Origin: an uncultured Phocaeicola sp.
GTDB lineage: Bacteria > Bacteroidota > Bacteroidia > Bacteroidales > Bacteroidaceae
Length of the DNA: 48,848 bases
Assembly: GCA_944320815.1 (NCBI GenBank)
Contig: CALUIZ010000023.1
Location: 1-48,848, forward strand
Direction: 5' to 3'
Within the stretch, counting starts at the first letter, position 1; every line of letters starts with the position of its first letter. The position numbers and the translations under genes are program-made. The notes beneath the pieces were generated by a model. The model did no database searches and had not been told where the DNA came from. It saw nothing but the letters and a program-made list of their open reading frames with translations. This document shows, in pieces, positions 24,934 to 35,000 of the stretch.

Positions 24934-26679
24934 TCAAATCTCCCAGCCCGGATTCTGTTTCAAGTTCGGGTTGAGCTGAAGCTGGTCGGTGGGCAGAGGG
25001 AAGAGATAGTTTTTTTCCTCCCACACACGTCCTGTCTCGATGATGATGCAGCCTTCACTGTCCAGGTTTCCGGCATACGGACAGGTAGACCATGCGGTCT
25101 CATATTCCGTACCTTTCCATTTGATGCCCACCAAGTCCATCGGCATCTCCGTTTCAGCGGTCTTCCAGCGTTTCAGGTCGTCCAGACGAAAGCCTTCGTT
25201 GAACAGCTCAATAGTACGTTCGCGGCGGATTTCCGTACGCATGTCCATACCGGGATTATTCTCTATCAGGCTGTTGCTCAGCTTCGGCATATTCGGGTTC
25301 ACACGCAGACGGACCAGATTGAGCGAACGGTCGAGGTCGGCATCCGAAATCTGGTCGTCACGCTCATACATCGCCTCGGCAAAGTTCAGCAGCACCTCCG
25401 CATAGCGGATTACGGGATAATCGTACCCCTCGTTCTTGTCCGCAACGGCACGTTCGGTAGCCCACTTCTGATTGTGATAGCCCGTTCCCGTACTCGGCTT
25501 GAAGTCCGCAATGACCGGATTCGGATCATCGTCCGTCCAGTTGGTATGAGGCTTCAAATTGTTCCAGAACTTGTCGTGCGGTTTCATCATCGTATAGCGC
25601 ATCCGGTTATCACGGTTCTGAAACTCACTGTCCATCTTGTCATATCCCTGGAACTGCGGATTCGTTGTCCCTCCGTACTCGATGGGAAGCCCGTTCTGAC
25701 AGAGATACATGTTGGCAAATTTCCGTGTAATCCAGATGGCATTGTTCAGCGAGCTCTGCGTGATGTTCCAGTTGATAGGGGCAATAATTTCATCATAACG
25801 GCGCACGAAAATGTATTCCTTGTTCGCATCCTTTTGCAGTCCGGCAGGATTGCACTTGGTATTCTCCAGAATGAACATATACTTCTGTGCCTTCTCGCCC
25901 AGCGACTCCGGAGCGAAAAGCTCGAAAGCCTTGCTGTTCATCACATTCTGCGCGGCCTTTGCCGCTATGTCGAGCAGTTCCTTTCCACGCTCTACATTTC
26001 CACGGAACTTCTGCCATGTCCCCTCATAAAGTGCCACACGAGAAAGGAACGCCCAGGCAGCCTCGGACGACACGCGGCCTTCCTCCGTAACTTCAGCATA
26101 GGCGGGAAGCATACGTGCGGCCTCCTGCAAGTCCTTCACGATAAAGTCAGCCACCTCGCTCCGGTCGTTCTGCTCCACATACATCCCTGGATCGGTCAAC
26201 TCCATCGGACGGTCTACAATAATGGCGTTACCATACAGTTGGAGCAAGTCGAAATAACTGTACGCGCGGAAGAAGCGCGCCTCGCCGATGTACTGCTGGA
26301 TATCTTCCTGCGAGGGATAGTTTTCCGCATTCTGCAGCAAAAGATTCGTGCGGCGGATGCGCGCATAATCATCCGTATAGTTCTTGTCGGACGGGAGCAC
26401 CGTATTCGTTCCGTTGCTGTAAATGTTCCGCAAATCCTTGTTCGTGAACAGGTCTGAAAAATAATCGGAATGCGCGGGCTTGTCGTCCTGCGAGTACATT
26501 GCCTCAGAGAACTGACGCACCCAACCGTAGAACTGGTTGGCAAAGAGCTTGAAGTCGTTCGTCGTCTGCCAGTAGTTTGTCTCTGCCAACTGGTCTTTCG
26601 GCTCCAAGTCGAGACACGACTGCGTGCAGGTGCCCAACACCAGAGCCACAAATAAGTTTCTTATGGTATGTAGTTTCAT
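24934..26679 (-). CDS. SusD/RagB-family outer-membrane lipoprotein
   Basis: 581 residues. Lipobox CTQSC (Cys22) followed by LDLEPKDQLAETNYW, the standard SusD N-terminus. TPR-like helices are seen (ARFFRAYSYFDLLQLYGNAI) and the typical C-terminal VIRYAEVLLNFAEAMYERDD, RRERTIELFNEGFRLDDLKR and LFPLPTDQLQLNPNLKQNPG. It forms the lid of the SusC channel and binds oligosaccharide at the surface. It starts 14 bases after the susC-like gene. Confidence 0.96.
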   Translation of the reverse strand: MKLHTIRNLFVALVLGTCTQSCLDLEPKDQLAETNYWQTTNDFKLFANQFYGWVRQFSEAMYSQDDKPAHSDYFSDLFTNKDLRNIYSNGTNTVLPSDKNYTDDYARIRRTNLLLQNAENYPSQEDIQQYIGEARFFRAYSYFDLLQLYGNAIIVDRPMELTDPGMYVEQNDRSEVADFIVKDLQEAARMLPAYAEVTEEGRVSSEAAWAFLSRVALYEGTWQKFRGNVERGKELLDIAAKAAQNVMNSKAFELFAPESLGEKAQKYMFILENTKCNPAGLQKDANKEYIFVRRYDEIIAPINWNITQSSLNNAIWITRKFANMYLCQNGLPIEYGGTTNPQFQGYDKMDSEFQNRDNRMRYTMMKPHDKFWNNLKPHTNWTDDDPNPVIADFKPSTGTGYHNQKWATERAVADKNEGYDYPVIRYAEVLLNFAEAMYERDDQISDADLDRSLNLVRLRVNPNMPKLSNSLIENNPGMDMRTEIRRERTIELFNEGFRLDDLKRWKTAETEMPMDLVGIKWKGTEYETAWSTCPYAGNLDSEGCIIIETGRVWEEKNYLFPLPTDQLQLNPNLKQNPGWEI

Positions 26680-26693
26680 ATTGTTTCTGTCAT

Positions 26694-29600
26694 TTAAAAG
26701 GTCAAATTCAATCCAAAAGTCACATTTCTCGTAAACGGATAGCGTCCGAACGCCTCTACCTTGCGCGAAGCCTCAGGATCCCATCCATCACTTATCTTAC
26801 TGTTCTCCCAGAGGTCGGCACCCGTCACATAGACACGGGCATAGCTGATGAAGCCAATCTTGTCAAGCAGCTTCTTCGGGAAAGTGTAGCCCACCGTCAC
26901 GTTCTTCAGACGAATGTATGAACCGTCCTCAACAGACCAGGAAGAACAGATATAGTTATAAAGGTTAATCTGCGACTGGTGCGTATAGGTCGGATAGTGT
27001 GCGTCCGGCGTTTCGGGCGACCATACGTTGCCTACCGACTGATTTGTGGAATTGTTATACCATGACATCATCGGAATACGCCAATTATCGTTCTTGCCCT
27101 TCAGGTTGTTCTCTCCGCCACGCCAGATGGTGCGTTTGCCTGCTCCCTGGAAGATGACGGACACATCGAAACCGTTCCATTCCAGTCCGCCGTTGAACGA
27201 GAACTGCACTTTCGGATCGTCCGTACCCAGATACACATAATCCGCCTCAGTCAACTTGCCGTCCTTGTTCACGTCCTCGAACATGTTATCGCCCAAACGC
27301 AGATTGGCAGGCATACCGATGTTATTGTTTCCATTTCCGTAACGGTCAAGATACTTCTCCAACTGTTCCTCAGTCTGTATCTTCCCGCAATATTTCAGTC
27401 CGAACACGGAGTTCAGAGGATAGCCCTCGCGGTTGCTCACCACACCCGAAGTGATGGTGGCGTCGCCGCCGTTGTCCACCAGCTCGTTTGTAGAATAAGT
27501 GAACGTACCTCCTATGTGATAAGTCACGTTCCCAATCTTGTCGCGCCAGTTGGCTGTCCCTTCCCATCCGTGGGCGTTGAACTTACCACGGTTCACGGTA
27601 GGTGCCTTGTCGCCCAGCGTGCCCGGATAGGAAATGTCAATCAGCATGTTGCTGCACTTCTTCCAGAACACTTCCGCCGTACCGGTCAACCGGTTGCCGA
27701 AGAATCCGAAGTCCAGACCAATGTTGTAGTTCTTGATGACCTCCCATGTACGGTCTGTACTCAACAGCTTGCCATTGGTATTGGTAAAAGACAGCTTGCC
27801 GTCACCGATATACGCTCCAGTCGACGAAGAGAAATTGTAGAGTTGCACACCGTCGTAACGGTCGATTCCCGCCTGGTTACCTACCGTACCGTAGGAGAGA
27901 CGCAGCTTCAGTTCGTCGAATATGCCGAGATTCTTTATGAACTGCTCTTCGCTCAGACGCCATCCGGCAGACACGCCGCCGAAGAAAGCCCAGCGGTTTT
28001 CCGGCTGGAACTTGGAGGAGCCGTCATACCGGAAGTTTCCTTCAATCAGATAGCGCGACTTGTAGTTGTAGTTCAGACGGGCGAACCATGAGAGCAGGGC
28101 TTCCTGCCAGCGTTCCGGTCCCTCGTTGCTCGTGTTCTGCAAGGTCATCTGTCCCGTACCGTTGATGATGTCCAGCGAAGGAAGTATGTCGAGCACTTTC
28201 GTGGCGAAATAGTCATAGTCCTTCATGTAGTACTGAAGACCGGTCATCACTCCCACCGTATGGTCGCCGAAGGTCTGGTCATACGTACCGTACATGTTCG
28301 CCGTATAGATGTCCGTGCGCGAAGCTGTCTTTATATAATAGGTGTCCTGCTGCGCCGGCTCCACAAGCGTCTGGAGCTTCGTGCCCGTATAGTCGTAATA
28401 GTCGACCGCCAGATTCTTCACGTCACGGATGGCGGTACCCGAACTGTAGCCCAACGTGGCGACCACATTGAAATAGTCGTTGATGCGATATTTCAACGTC
28501 TCATTGATGTTGACGGAGGAAGTGCGTAACTTGTTGTCACCTCCCACCTCGCAACGCCAGTTCGGAGTGGCCCAGTTACCCCACGCATATGGCTTTCCAT
28601 CGACGGTGGACGAAGGAAATCCCGGCTGCTGCATGCCGGCGGTCAACGCTTGCGATATCTGTGTCGGCGACACCTGGTCCTGCCGTGTATAGGCGATGAC
28701 GGACTCCAAATCAAACTTGTCCGTGAAATGGAACACGTTGCTCAGACGCAGGTTGTAGAGTTTGTTACTGTTATTTCCCCATTTCAGGTTACTGTCGTCA
28801 TACATGAAACGTCCCGAAAGGCGGTAAGTTGACTTCTCGTTCCCGCCCGACACGCTCAGTTCGTGCGAAGTCGTGGCGGCCGTGCCCCACATGATGTCCT
28901 CCCAGTCCGTATCGAAGAACACAAAATCATCAAGCCCCTCGAAGTAACCCGTCGAGAAAGGATTTCCGGAATTCTCCACATTTATATAATGCCCCTTGTT
29001 CTGCCGCGCAAGTGCTATATATTGCAGCCACTGGTCATCTGCCGGACTCTTCCCGTCGTTCAGACGTGCCTGTTCCATCGCGTCACACCATTCGTCAAGC
29101 GACATCGTCTGCGGCTGCAAGCCGACGAACTTTGCCGTCACCGAGCCACTGTACTCCACTCTCAGCTTGCCTTCCTTCGCTTTCTTGGTCTGCACCAGAA
29201 TGACTCCGCCCGCAGCCTTGCTTCCATAGATGGCAGCCGAAGCGTCTTTCAGGAAGTTGATGCTCTCGATATCGGAAGGATTCAGCAGTCCGAAATCCGA
29301 TGAATCGACTTCCACACCGTCCACGATTATCAGCGGAGAAGAATTGTTCTTGGAAAACGAGCCACGAATCTTCATATTCCAACTCTCGGCACCCGGAGCA
29401 GCGGAATTACGGGTGATGAATACGCCCGGCACCTGTCCCTGCAATGCCTGAGCCGGATTGGAAAGCGAACCTTTATTCTGCAGCATCTTTCCGTCGACTA
29501 CAGTCACCGCACCGGTCAGCGTCTCCTTCTTCTGCGCGCCGTAGCCGACCACCACGACTTCTTCAAGCAACTCCGAACTTTCTTTCATCGTCACGTTCAG

Positions 29601-29945
29601 AACTGAGCGATCACCCACTTCCACAATCTGGTCTTCATAACCGATATAGCTGAACTTCACTTTCGCCCCCGGAGTGACACTCAGTGAATAATTCCCGTCT
29701 ATGTCCGTAATGGTTCCTTCCGAACCGCCTACCACACTGACACTCACACCAATCAAAGACTCGCCTGTCGCATCCACGACACGTCCCTTAATTATCTTCT
29801 GCGTCTGCGACACAGACAGAAACGAGTCACCGTCCGTATGTGCGGCAATGATTCCCGAAGGACACATGCCCCACACCAGACCTGCCGCCAAGGTTACCTT
29901 CATAACCGGCGCACAAATACAATTTAATTTTCTTTTGGGTTTCAT
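26694..29945 (-). CDS. SusC/RagA-family TonB-linked outer-membrane transporter
   Basis: 1083 residues. Signal sequence (VMKVTLAAGLVWGMCPSGIIAA) and a carboxypeptidase-regulatory-like domain at about 50-130 (IIKGRVVDATGESLIGVSVS). The TonB-box region EEVVVVGYGAQKKETLTGAV and the plug with PLIIVDGVEVDSSDFGLLNP then DIESINFLKDASAAIYGSKA follow. The barrel ends in FTRNVTFGLNLTF. There is no N-terminal STN (secretin/TonB short) domain: the mature protein begins almost directly at the carboxypeptidase-like domain. It therefore lacks the module that normally signals to an anti-sigma factor. It imports the oligosaccharide in partnership with SusD. It starts 51 bases after the sigma factor gene. Confidence 0.96.
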   Translation of the reverse strand: MKPKRKLNCICAPVMKVTLAAGLVWGMCPSGIIAAHTDGDSFLSVSQTQKIIKGRVVDATGESLIGVSVSVVGGSEGTITDIDGNYSLSVTPGAKVKFSYIGYEDQIVEVGDRSVLNVTMKESSELLEEVVVVGYGAQKKETLTGAVTVVDGKMLQNKGSLSNPAQALQGQVPGVFITRNSAAPGAESWNMKIRGSFSKNNSSPLIIVDGVEVDSSDFGLLNPSDIESINFLKDASAAIYGSKAAGGVILVQTKKAKEGKLRVEYSGSVTAKFVGLQPQTMSLDEWCDAMEQARLNDGKSPADDQWLQYIALARQNKGHYINVENSGNPFSTGYFEGLDDFVFFDTDWEDIMWGTAATTSHELSVSGGNEKSTYRLSGRFMYDDSNLKWGNNSNKLYNLRLSNVFHFTDKFDLESVIAYTRQDQVSPTQISQALTAGMQQPGFPSSTVDGKPYAWGNWATPNWRCEVGGDNKLRTSSVNINETLKYRINDYFNVVATLGYSSGTAIRDVKNLAVDYYDYTGTKLQTLVEPAQQDTYYIKTASRTDIYTANMYGTYDQTFGDHTVGVMTGLQYYMKDYDYFATKVLDILPSLDIINGTGQMTLQNTSNEGPERWQEALLSWFARLNYNYKSRYLIEGNFRYDGSSKFQPENRWAFFGGVSAGWRLSEEQFIKNLGIFDELKLRLSYGTVGNQAGIDRYDGVQLYNFSSSTGAYIGDGKLSFTNTNGKLLSTDRTWEVIKNYNIGLDFGFFGNRLTGTAEVFWKKCSNMLIDISYPGTLGDKAPTVNRGKFNAHGWEGTANWRDKIGNVTYHIGGTFTYSTNELVDNGGDATITSGVVSNREGYPLNSVFGLKYCGKIQTEEQLEKYLDRYGNGNNNIGMPANLRLGDNMFEDVNKDGKLTEADYVYLGTDDPKVQFSFNGGLEWNGFDVSVIFQGAGKRTIWRGGENNLKGKNDNWRIPMMSWYNNSTNQSVGNVWSPETPDAHYPTYTHQSQINLYNYICSSWSVEDGSYIRLKNVTVGYTFPKKLLDKIGFISYARVYVTGADLWENSKISDGWDPEASRKVEAFGRYPFTRNVTFGLNLTF

Positions 29946-29996
29946 GAATTTAAATTTGAGGTTTCACTAACTTTTCTTCAAGATCAAAAACATCCA

Positions 29997-30512
29997 TCAC
30001 ACACACGCCTTCATCGCTTCCCGCATACTGCGTCTTCCCAGAAACAAGTGGCATTCCACTGTCCGTCGGCTCAGATTCAACGCCTCGGCTATTTCTTTGG
30101 CTGTCCTTCCCTCGTACACGCTCAACGCATAGACCGTTCTGCGCTGACGGGGGAAGGTTGAAAGTATTTTCCGCTCCAGTCCCAACAGTTCTCTGACATA
30201 AATTCCTTCTTCCGTTCCGCACACCACCTTTCCGCCTTCGAGAGCCAGCCATTCGTCGGCTTTCTTCCTTCTGCATGAACGGCGTACATAGTCCGTAATC
30301 ACATTCCGGGTTACGGAATACAGAAAATGCCGGACTGTGTCTTCCCGAAGCATCCGCTTATACGTCAGCAGCTTTACAAAGACATCCTGAGCCAAATCCT
30401 GGGCTTCATCATTGTCCTTTATCCGATAGCTTATGTAATTGAAAATGCGCTGATGATATTTCCTGTATGCGCATACAACAATATCGTTGTTCTTTTCTTC
30501 CGCTGTCATCAT
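29997..30512 (-). CDS. ECF-type RNA polymerase sigma factor
   Basis: 171 residues from ATG 30512; a TTG at 30557 overlapping the upstream stop by 4 bases would add 15 residues. Region 2 is seen in FNYISYRIKDNDEAQDLAQD followed by VFVKLL, with the DNA-melting part LYSVTRNVITDYVRRS. Region 4 helix-turn-helix is GRTAKEIAEALNLSRRTVEC followed by HLFLGRRSM. It lies between an SGNH hydrolase and susC, in the same direction. No FecR-like anti-sigma gene is present anywhere in the locus. It probably drives transcription from susC onward, but the target promoter is not identified. Confidence 0.9.
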   Translation of the reverse strand: MMTAEEKNNDIVVCAYRKYHQRIFNYISYRIKDNDEAQDLAQDVFVKLLTYKRMLREDTVRHFLYSVTRNVITDYVRRSCRRKKADEWLALEGGKVVCGTEEGIYVRELLGLERKILSTFPRQRRTVYALSVYEGRTAKEIAEALNLSRRTVECHLFLGRRSMREAMKACV

Positions 30513-30553
30513 AATATTCGTCACAAAGGGTTCCTGATTCAACAAACATACCT

Positions 30554-31873
30554 TCAATGTTCCCGATAGTACTGGATGAAGGCCACAATGGGAATGCCCA
30601 TCGTCGGATAGTTGGGATAAGGGTGCGGATTGCCCACCTGCAGCCCCTTCTCATTCATACGATATCCTTTCTCATTATCTATCGTGATGCCCACATCCAC
30701 CAGATAATATCCTTCATCTTCCTTCCCGTCGAACGTGTCAATGATGTTCTTCCTCAACCTCCACATCGCCGCGTTCTGGCGCAGAGTGAAGTCACCCCTC
30801 GCATTATCAAGCGAGCCGCATGTACTGCACGGTATCATAATGATGAACTTCCCGTCCGGAACGGCCTCGTAATACGATTCCTTCATCTCCACGAGTTTCC
30901 TGTTCCAGCATTCATAGTCGGCGGTCAGGCTGTCACGGAAATCATTCAGTCCCAGCATCTGCCCGAAAAACTGGGGAGCCTCCAGATTCCACATCTGCAG
31001 ATATTTCCCATAGTTGAACTTCCAGGCACGTTCATCGACCGAGGTCTTTTTCCACTCCTTTCCTGTATAGACCACATAACTTCCGAGCGCGTTGTCGTAC
31101 ATCAGGTCATTCTTCTTCGGATTCAGCAGGTAACCCGTCTTCCCGTCGAAACGTTCCAGACATTTGTCATATCTTCCACAGTCATACACCTTGTTCCAGT
31201 CCTTCAGTTCACCGCTCTTCACCCGGAAGCAGTTCTTCCAGAAAGCGCAACTTCCCCAATAACGCAGCTCACCCTCCGGCTGCATATAGCCATGATAAGA
31301 CGTAAACTCGCCTTTCGGTATCTCGAAATATTTCTTCAAGGTCCATCCGCCGCGTCCTTCATCGAACTGCCCTTCCACTCCCTGCACATTCCGGAGTCCG
31401 ACCATCCTGATACCGGGCACATTCCCATTGGCCAGCAGTGCATCCTTGAAGAAAGCCCCGTTCACGAAACTGTCTCCAAGAATCTGTATGGTCACCGTCC
31501 CGCTTCCATATCCTTTCTTTCCCACGCAGAGCGAAACGGAATCCTCCTTCAGAATCCGGAAGTCATCCGAATTTACCAGATCCACCTTCATATAAGTTCC
31601 GTCTTCAGGATTCTCTATAGATGCCACTCTCGGCAACCTCTCCGAGTAAACGCAGTTGCCGGAGAATCTGACATAATCATCGTAAGGTCTCCAACGCTTC
31701 AGCATAGCTTCTACATATACACGATTCTCCGTATCGGAAAGCATGTAAAGTTTCTCCGGAAGACAGATGTCGTTCCGGAAACTCTTTGTCTCCCCCCAAA
31801 GGGAAACACACATCAGAAGAAGTCCTCCCAATGTCAGAAAAGTTTTCTTGATTTCAGATTGAATGATTTCCAT
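30554..31873 (-). CDS. Secreted SGNH-type hydrolase with N-terminal beta domain
   Basis: 439 residues from ATG 31873; the longer frame to 31975 runs through the promoter and is rejected. Signal segment (IKKTFLTLGGLLLMCVSLWG). The first about 125 residues look beta-rich and could be a jelly-roll. The SGNH domain begins with ILGDSFVNGAFF (Ser135) and continues through FDEGRGGWTLKKYF (block II) and LGLNDFRDSL (block III). The last block is GNPHPYPNYPTMG: His is present, but the Asp normally three residues before it is replaced by Gly, so the catalytic triad may be a dyad or use another acid. First gene of the PUL operon, directly behind the repeat-bearing promoter. Confidence 0.75.
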   Translation of the reverse strand: MEIIQSEIKKTFLTLGGLLLMCVSLWGETKSFRNDICLPEKLYMLSDTENRVYVEAMLKRWRPYDDYVRFSGNCVYSERLPRVASIENPEDGTYMKVDLVNSDDFRILKEDSVSLCVGKKGYGSGTVTIQILGDSFVNGAFFKDALLANGNVPGIRMVGLRNVQGVEGQFDEGRGGWTLKKYFEIPKGEFTSYHGYMQPEGELRYWGSCAFWKNCFRVKSGELKDWNKVYDCGRYDKCLERFDGKTGYLLNPKKNDLMYDNALGSYVVYTGKEWKKTSVDERAWKFNYGKYLQMWNLEAPQFFGQMLGLNDFRDSLTADYECWNRKLVEMKESYYEAVPDGKFIIMIPCSTCGSLDNARGDFTLRQNAAMWRLRKNIIDTFDGKEDEGYYLVDVGITIDNEKGYRMNEKGLQVGNPHPYPNYPTMGIPIVAFIQYYREH

Positions 31874-31903
31874 ATCGTCCTGTTTTACCCTTGTTTCATG
31901 TCG

Positions 31904-31911
31904 CAAAACTA
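31904..31911 (-). promoter_or_regulatory. -7 box of the PUL operon
   Basis: TAGTTTTG on the minus strand matches TAnnTTTG, 30 bases before the SGNH hydrolase ATG. No -33 TTTG is seen at 19-21 bp. This fits an activator-dependent promoter, and direct repeats occupy that region instead. Confidence 0.55.
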
Positions 31912-31963
31912 AGACAATACAGGCAGATACATTAAGACAATTCATCCCCAATATTAGGTCAAT
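31908..31963 (-). promoter_or_regulatory. Three 11-bp direct repeats, candidate operator of the hybrid two-component regulator
   Basis: On the minus strand, reading toward the promoter: ATTGACCTAAT (31953-31963), ATTGTCTTAAT (31931-31941), ATTGTCTTAGT (31908-31918). They are in the same orientation at 22- and 23-bp intervals, two helical turns, and the last one overlaps the -7 box. AraC-family domains bind such spaced direct repeats, and the regulator encoded just upstream ends in an AraC domain. Binding is inferred. Confidence 0.6.
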
Positions 31964-32034
31964 TTGTCCCGGCACCCCGCTCAGATACCGTCTGGAGGGG
32001 ATTTAAGTCTTTTTCATGAGACGTATGAATCTTG

Positions 32035-35000
32035 TTACGCCTTTTCTTCTCCGGCACGATACTGTGTAGGAGTCACCCCAAATTCTTCCTTAAAATACTT
32101 GTTGAAATACTTGATTGAATTGAATCCTACCCGGTCGGATATTTCGGAAATGCTGCTGTTCCCGGTCTTCAACAACTGCGCCGCATGTTTGAGACGGACA
32201 GAACGGATAAAATCGTTCGGAGTCTGTCCGGTTATCGACTCAAATTTCCGGTAAAGCTGGCTGCGGCTCATGCACAGACTCTCGCACAAGTAACTGACCG
32301 AAAACTGAGGATCATCAAGATGGTCTTCCACCAGCTTCACCGCCTTTCTGACAAACTCTTCATCCAATGAAGTGATCGTGATGCTCGCAGGCGATATTTC
32401 TATTTCCTTATGAAACATTTCCCGACGCTTTTCCTGCTGTTCAAGCAACGTCCGTATGCGTGTAAGCAGAATCTCGAAATTGAACGGCTTCGATATGTAT
32501 GAGTCGGCACCCGCCTTGTAGCCTTCGATACGTGCCTCATCCGATATGCGGGCTGTAAGAAGAATGACCGGAATGTGTGATGTCTGGATATTGTTTTTGA
32601 TATGCGAGCACATCTCCAGACCGTCCATCACGGGCATCATCATGTCGGACACAATCAGGTCGGGCGACTTTTCCACCGCCATCCTTTCGCCTTCCGCCCC
32701 GTTACCGGCTTCAAGCACATCATAATATGTCCGCAACTGTTCCGCAAGGAAATGACGGAACTCGGCATTGTCCTCCACCACAAGGAGTGACTTCCTTCCC
32801 GTTTTCTCCACTGGCACTTCGGAAGAGACGGAATCGGACACATCCTCCTCCCCGCCCAGATCGGCCGGTATATGGATGACAAACGAAGTCCCTTCGCCCA
32901 GCTTGCTATGAACTTCCACCTCCCCTTCGTGCAGTTTCACATACTCTTTCACCATGTGAAGTCCGATGCCCGAACCTTCTATGCCCGAAGTCGGATCGGA
33001 ACGGTAAAAACGGTTGAAAATCGTCTCCACATCCTTTTCACTGATTCCGCATCCCGTATCTAAGACTTCAATGACGGCATACGGCTTCCCGTCTTTCATC
33101 TCCCGGCTTATCTTCGTCAGAATCCGTCCTCCATCGGGCATGAACTTGAAAGCATTCGAATATAGGTTATTGAGAATCTTCTGCATTTTCGCCTCATCGA
33201 ACCACATGGGAATCCGGGACGTTCCGCAGCTCACCTCAAAATCAATCGAACGGGTTTTGGCCAGCTCCTTGAACTCCGATGCCACATACCTCACGAACTC
33301 CACCATGTCCGACTTCTCCAGATTCAGGCTTTCCCCGCCCATCTCCAGCTTTCTGAAATCAAGCAATTGGTTGACCAGTTGCAGCAACGTGTCCGCGTGG
33401 CGGTATATCCGTTCCAGTTTCGTCCTCAAAGGCTCTTGCACCTCTTTCATGAGGATGCCAAGCGGAGTCATTATCAGCGTAAGCGGAGTGCGGAACTCAT
33501 GACTGATGTTGGTGAAGAAACGGAACTTCATCTGATTCAGTTCCTCCTTCTGCTGCTCCCGTTTCAGCATTTCCTGCTCCATCAATTCCCGTGCCCTCTT
33601 TTTCCGGTAAGAACGTACTGCCAACCATACAAGTGCAAGCGTCAGCAAACCATACCCCATATAAGCAGGCCAAGTGGCCCAGAAAGGCGGGGCGATGACG
33701 ATGGCCAATTCAGCCGGCCGCTCACCCCATATCCTGTCGCTGTTTCCCGCATAGACCACCAGCTTGTAGCTTCCCGGACGCAAGCCGGTATAAGAAGCCA
33801 TACCGATGCCTCCCGTGCGGATTTCATTCCATCCGTCCTCAAAATTCTCCAGTCGGTAACGATAGTACGAGCGCGAGCCATTTACATAATTCATTCCGGA
33901 AAATTCCACAGAGATGAAGTTCTCGTCATACCTCAGTTGAATTTCGTCCATGTGATTAAGCGGACGGTCCATAACAATACGACCTTCATATTCCGTCCCT
34001 TCCTTCAATGGGGTATTGAACACACGAAAACCCGTAAAAATCGGTTTCCCCTGTATCTTGTTGTAGTGCATTTCCGAGGGATTGAAGACATTGATTCCAT
34101 GATGCCCTCCGAAATAGATTTCCCCGTCACGCGACTTCAGACAAGAATTTTCGTACAGTTTCCCGTCCTGCACACCGTCATCAACGTCAAAGTTCACCAC
34201 CTGAAATCTGTAGCCTTCAGAAGTTTCCCTCAAGGATATGCGCGATACGTTACACACCGTCGAGACCCAATACACCCCCTCGTCATCTTCCACTATCGAA
34301 GATATATTGTTATTGGCAAGTCCGTTTTCAGCGTTCAACGTATAGGCTTTCCCGCGCTTTCCGTCCCAGATGCGGATGCCCAGGTTAGTGCCGAACCATT
34401 CGAGCGAACGGCTGTCCCTGAACACGCAGTTATATGACACCTGAGGCCCCATGAACTTCGGGCTCTCCGGACTGTCGATTTCAGGAACGAACACCTTATC
34501 AGTATATCTGTCATAATAATAAATGCCGTTCTCCCCATAAACGGCAAACACAGAATCACTGGCCGAATAGAAACCGTAGTCGCGCTTATGGAACGCAATC
34601 TCCGGATGGCGTTCGCTCAACAAGGTGATTTTTCCGGTATGAAGGTCCAGCTCGCCTACTCCCTTGTTGCTTACGCTCACCCAAAACCGCCCGTCGGGAG
34701 ATTCGTAGACGGCACGCGATATGTTCTGGTCTGGAAAAAGATTCCTGTCGGCATTGTTCCGATTATACACTCTGACGCTTTTCCCGTCAATGCAATAGAA
34801 CCCCTCCAGATAGGTACCTATCCAAATTCGGTTCTCCCGATCCCGATACAGACAAAGACAAAGAGACGCATCACCCAATGTACCGGAAAAAGCCCTTTTT
34901 GTTTCGCCCGTATGCGGATTGTACCGCATCAAACCGTTCAAACCTGTTCCGACCAGTATCGTCCCGTCTTCGTCTTCCAGCAAGCAACGCACCACTTCAT

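Noticed and set aside
24883..26457. Long plus-strand open frame (524 codons) opposite the susD-like gene
   Set aside because: The minus strand encodes an unmistakable SusD protein. The plus frame has no recognisable domain and odd composition.
29946..29996. Possible promoter of susC in the 51-base gap after the sigma gene
   Set aside because: No TAnnTTTG match and no clear ECF-type -35/-10 pair could be defined by eye, so it is not listed as a feature.
30557..31912. Plus-strand frame of 451 codons opposite the SGNH hydrolase
   Set aside because: It covers the operon promoter and has no signal, motif or plausible start. The minus-strand product has SGNH blocks.
31940..32034. Possible small gene between the HTCS and the SGNH hydrolase
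   Set aside because: No frame with a start, ribosome site or reasonable composition. The region is explained by promoter repeats.
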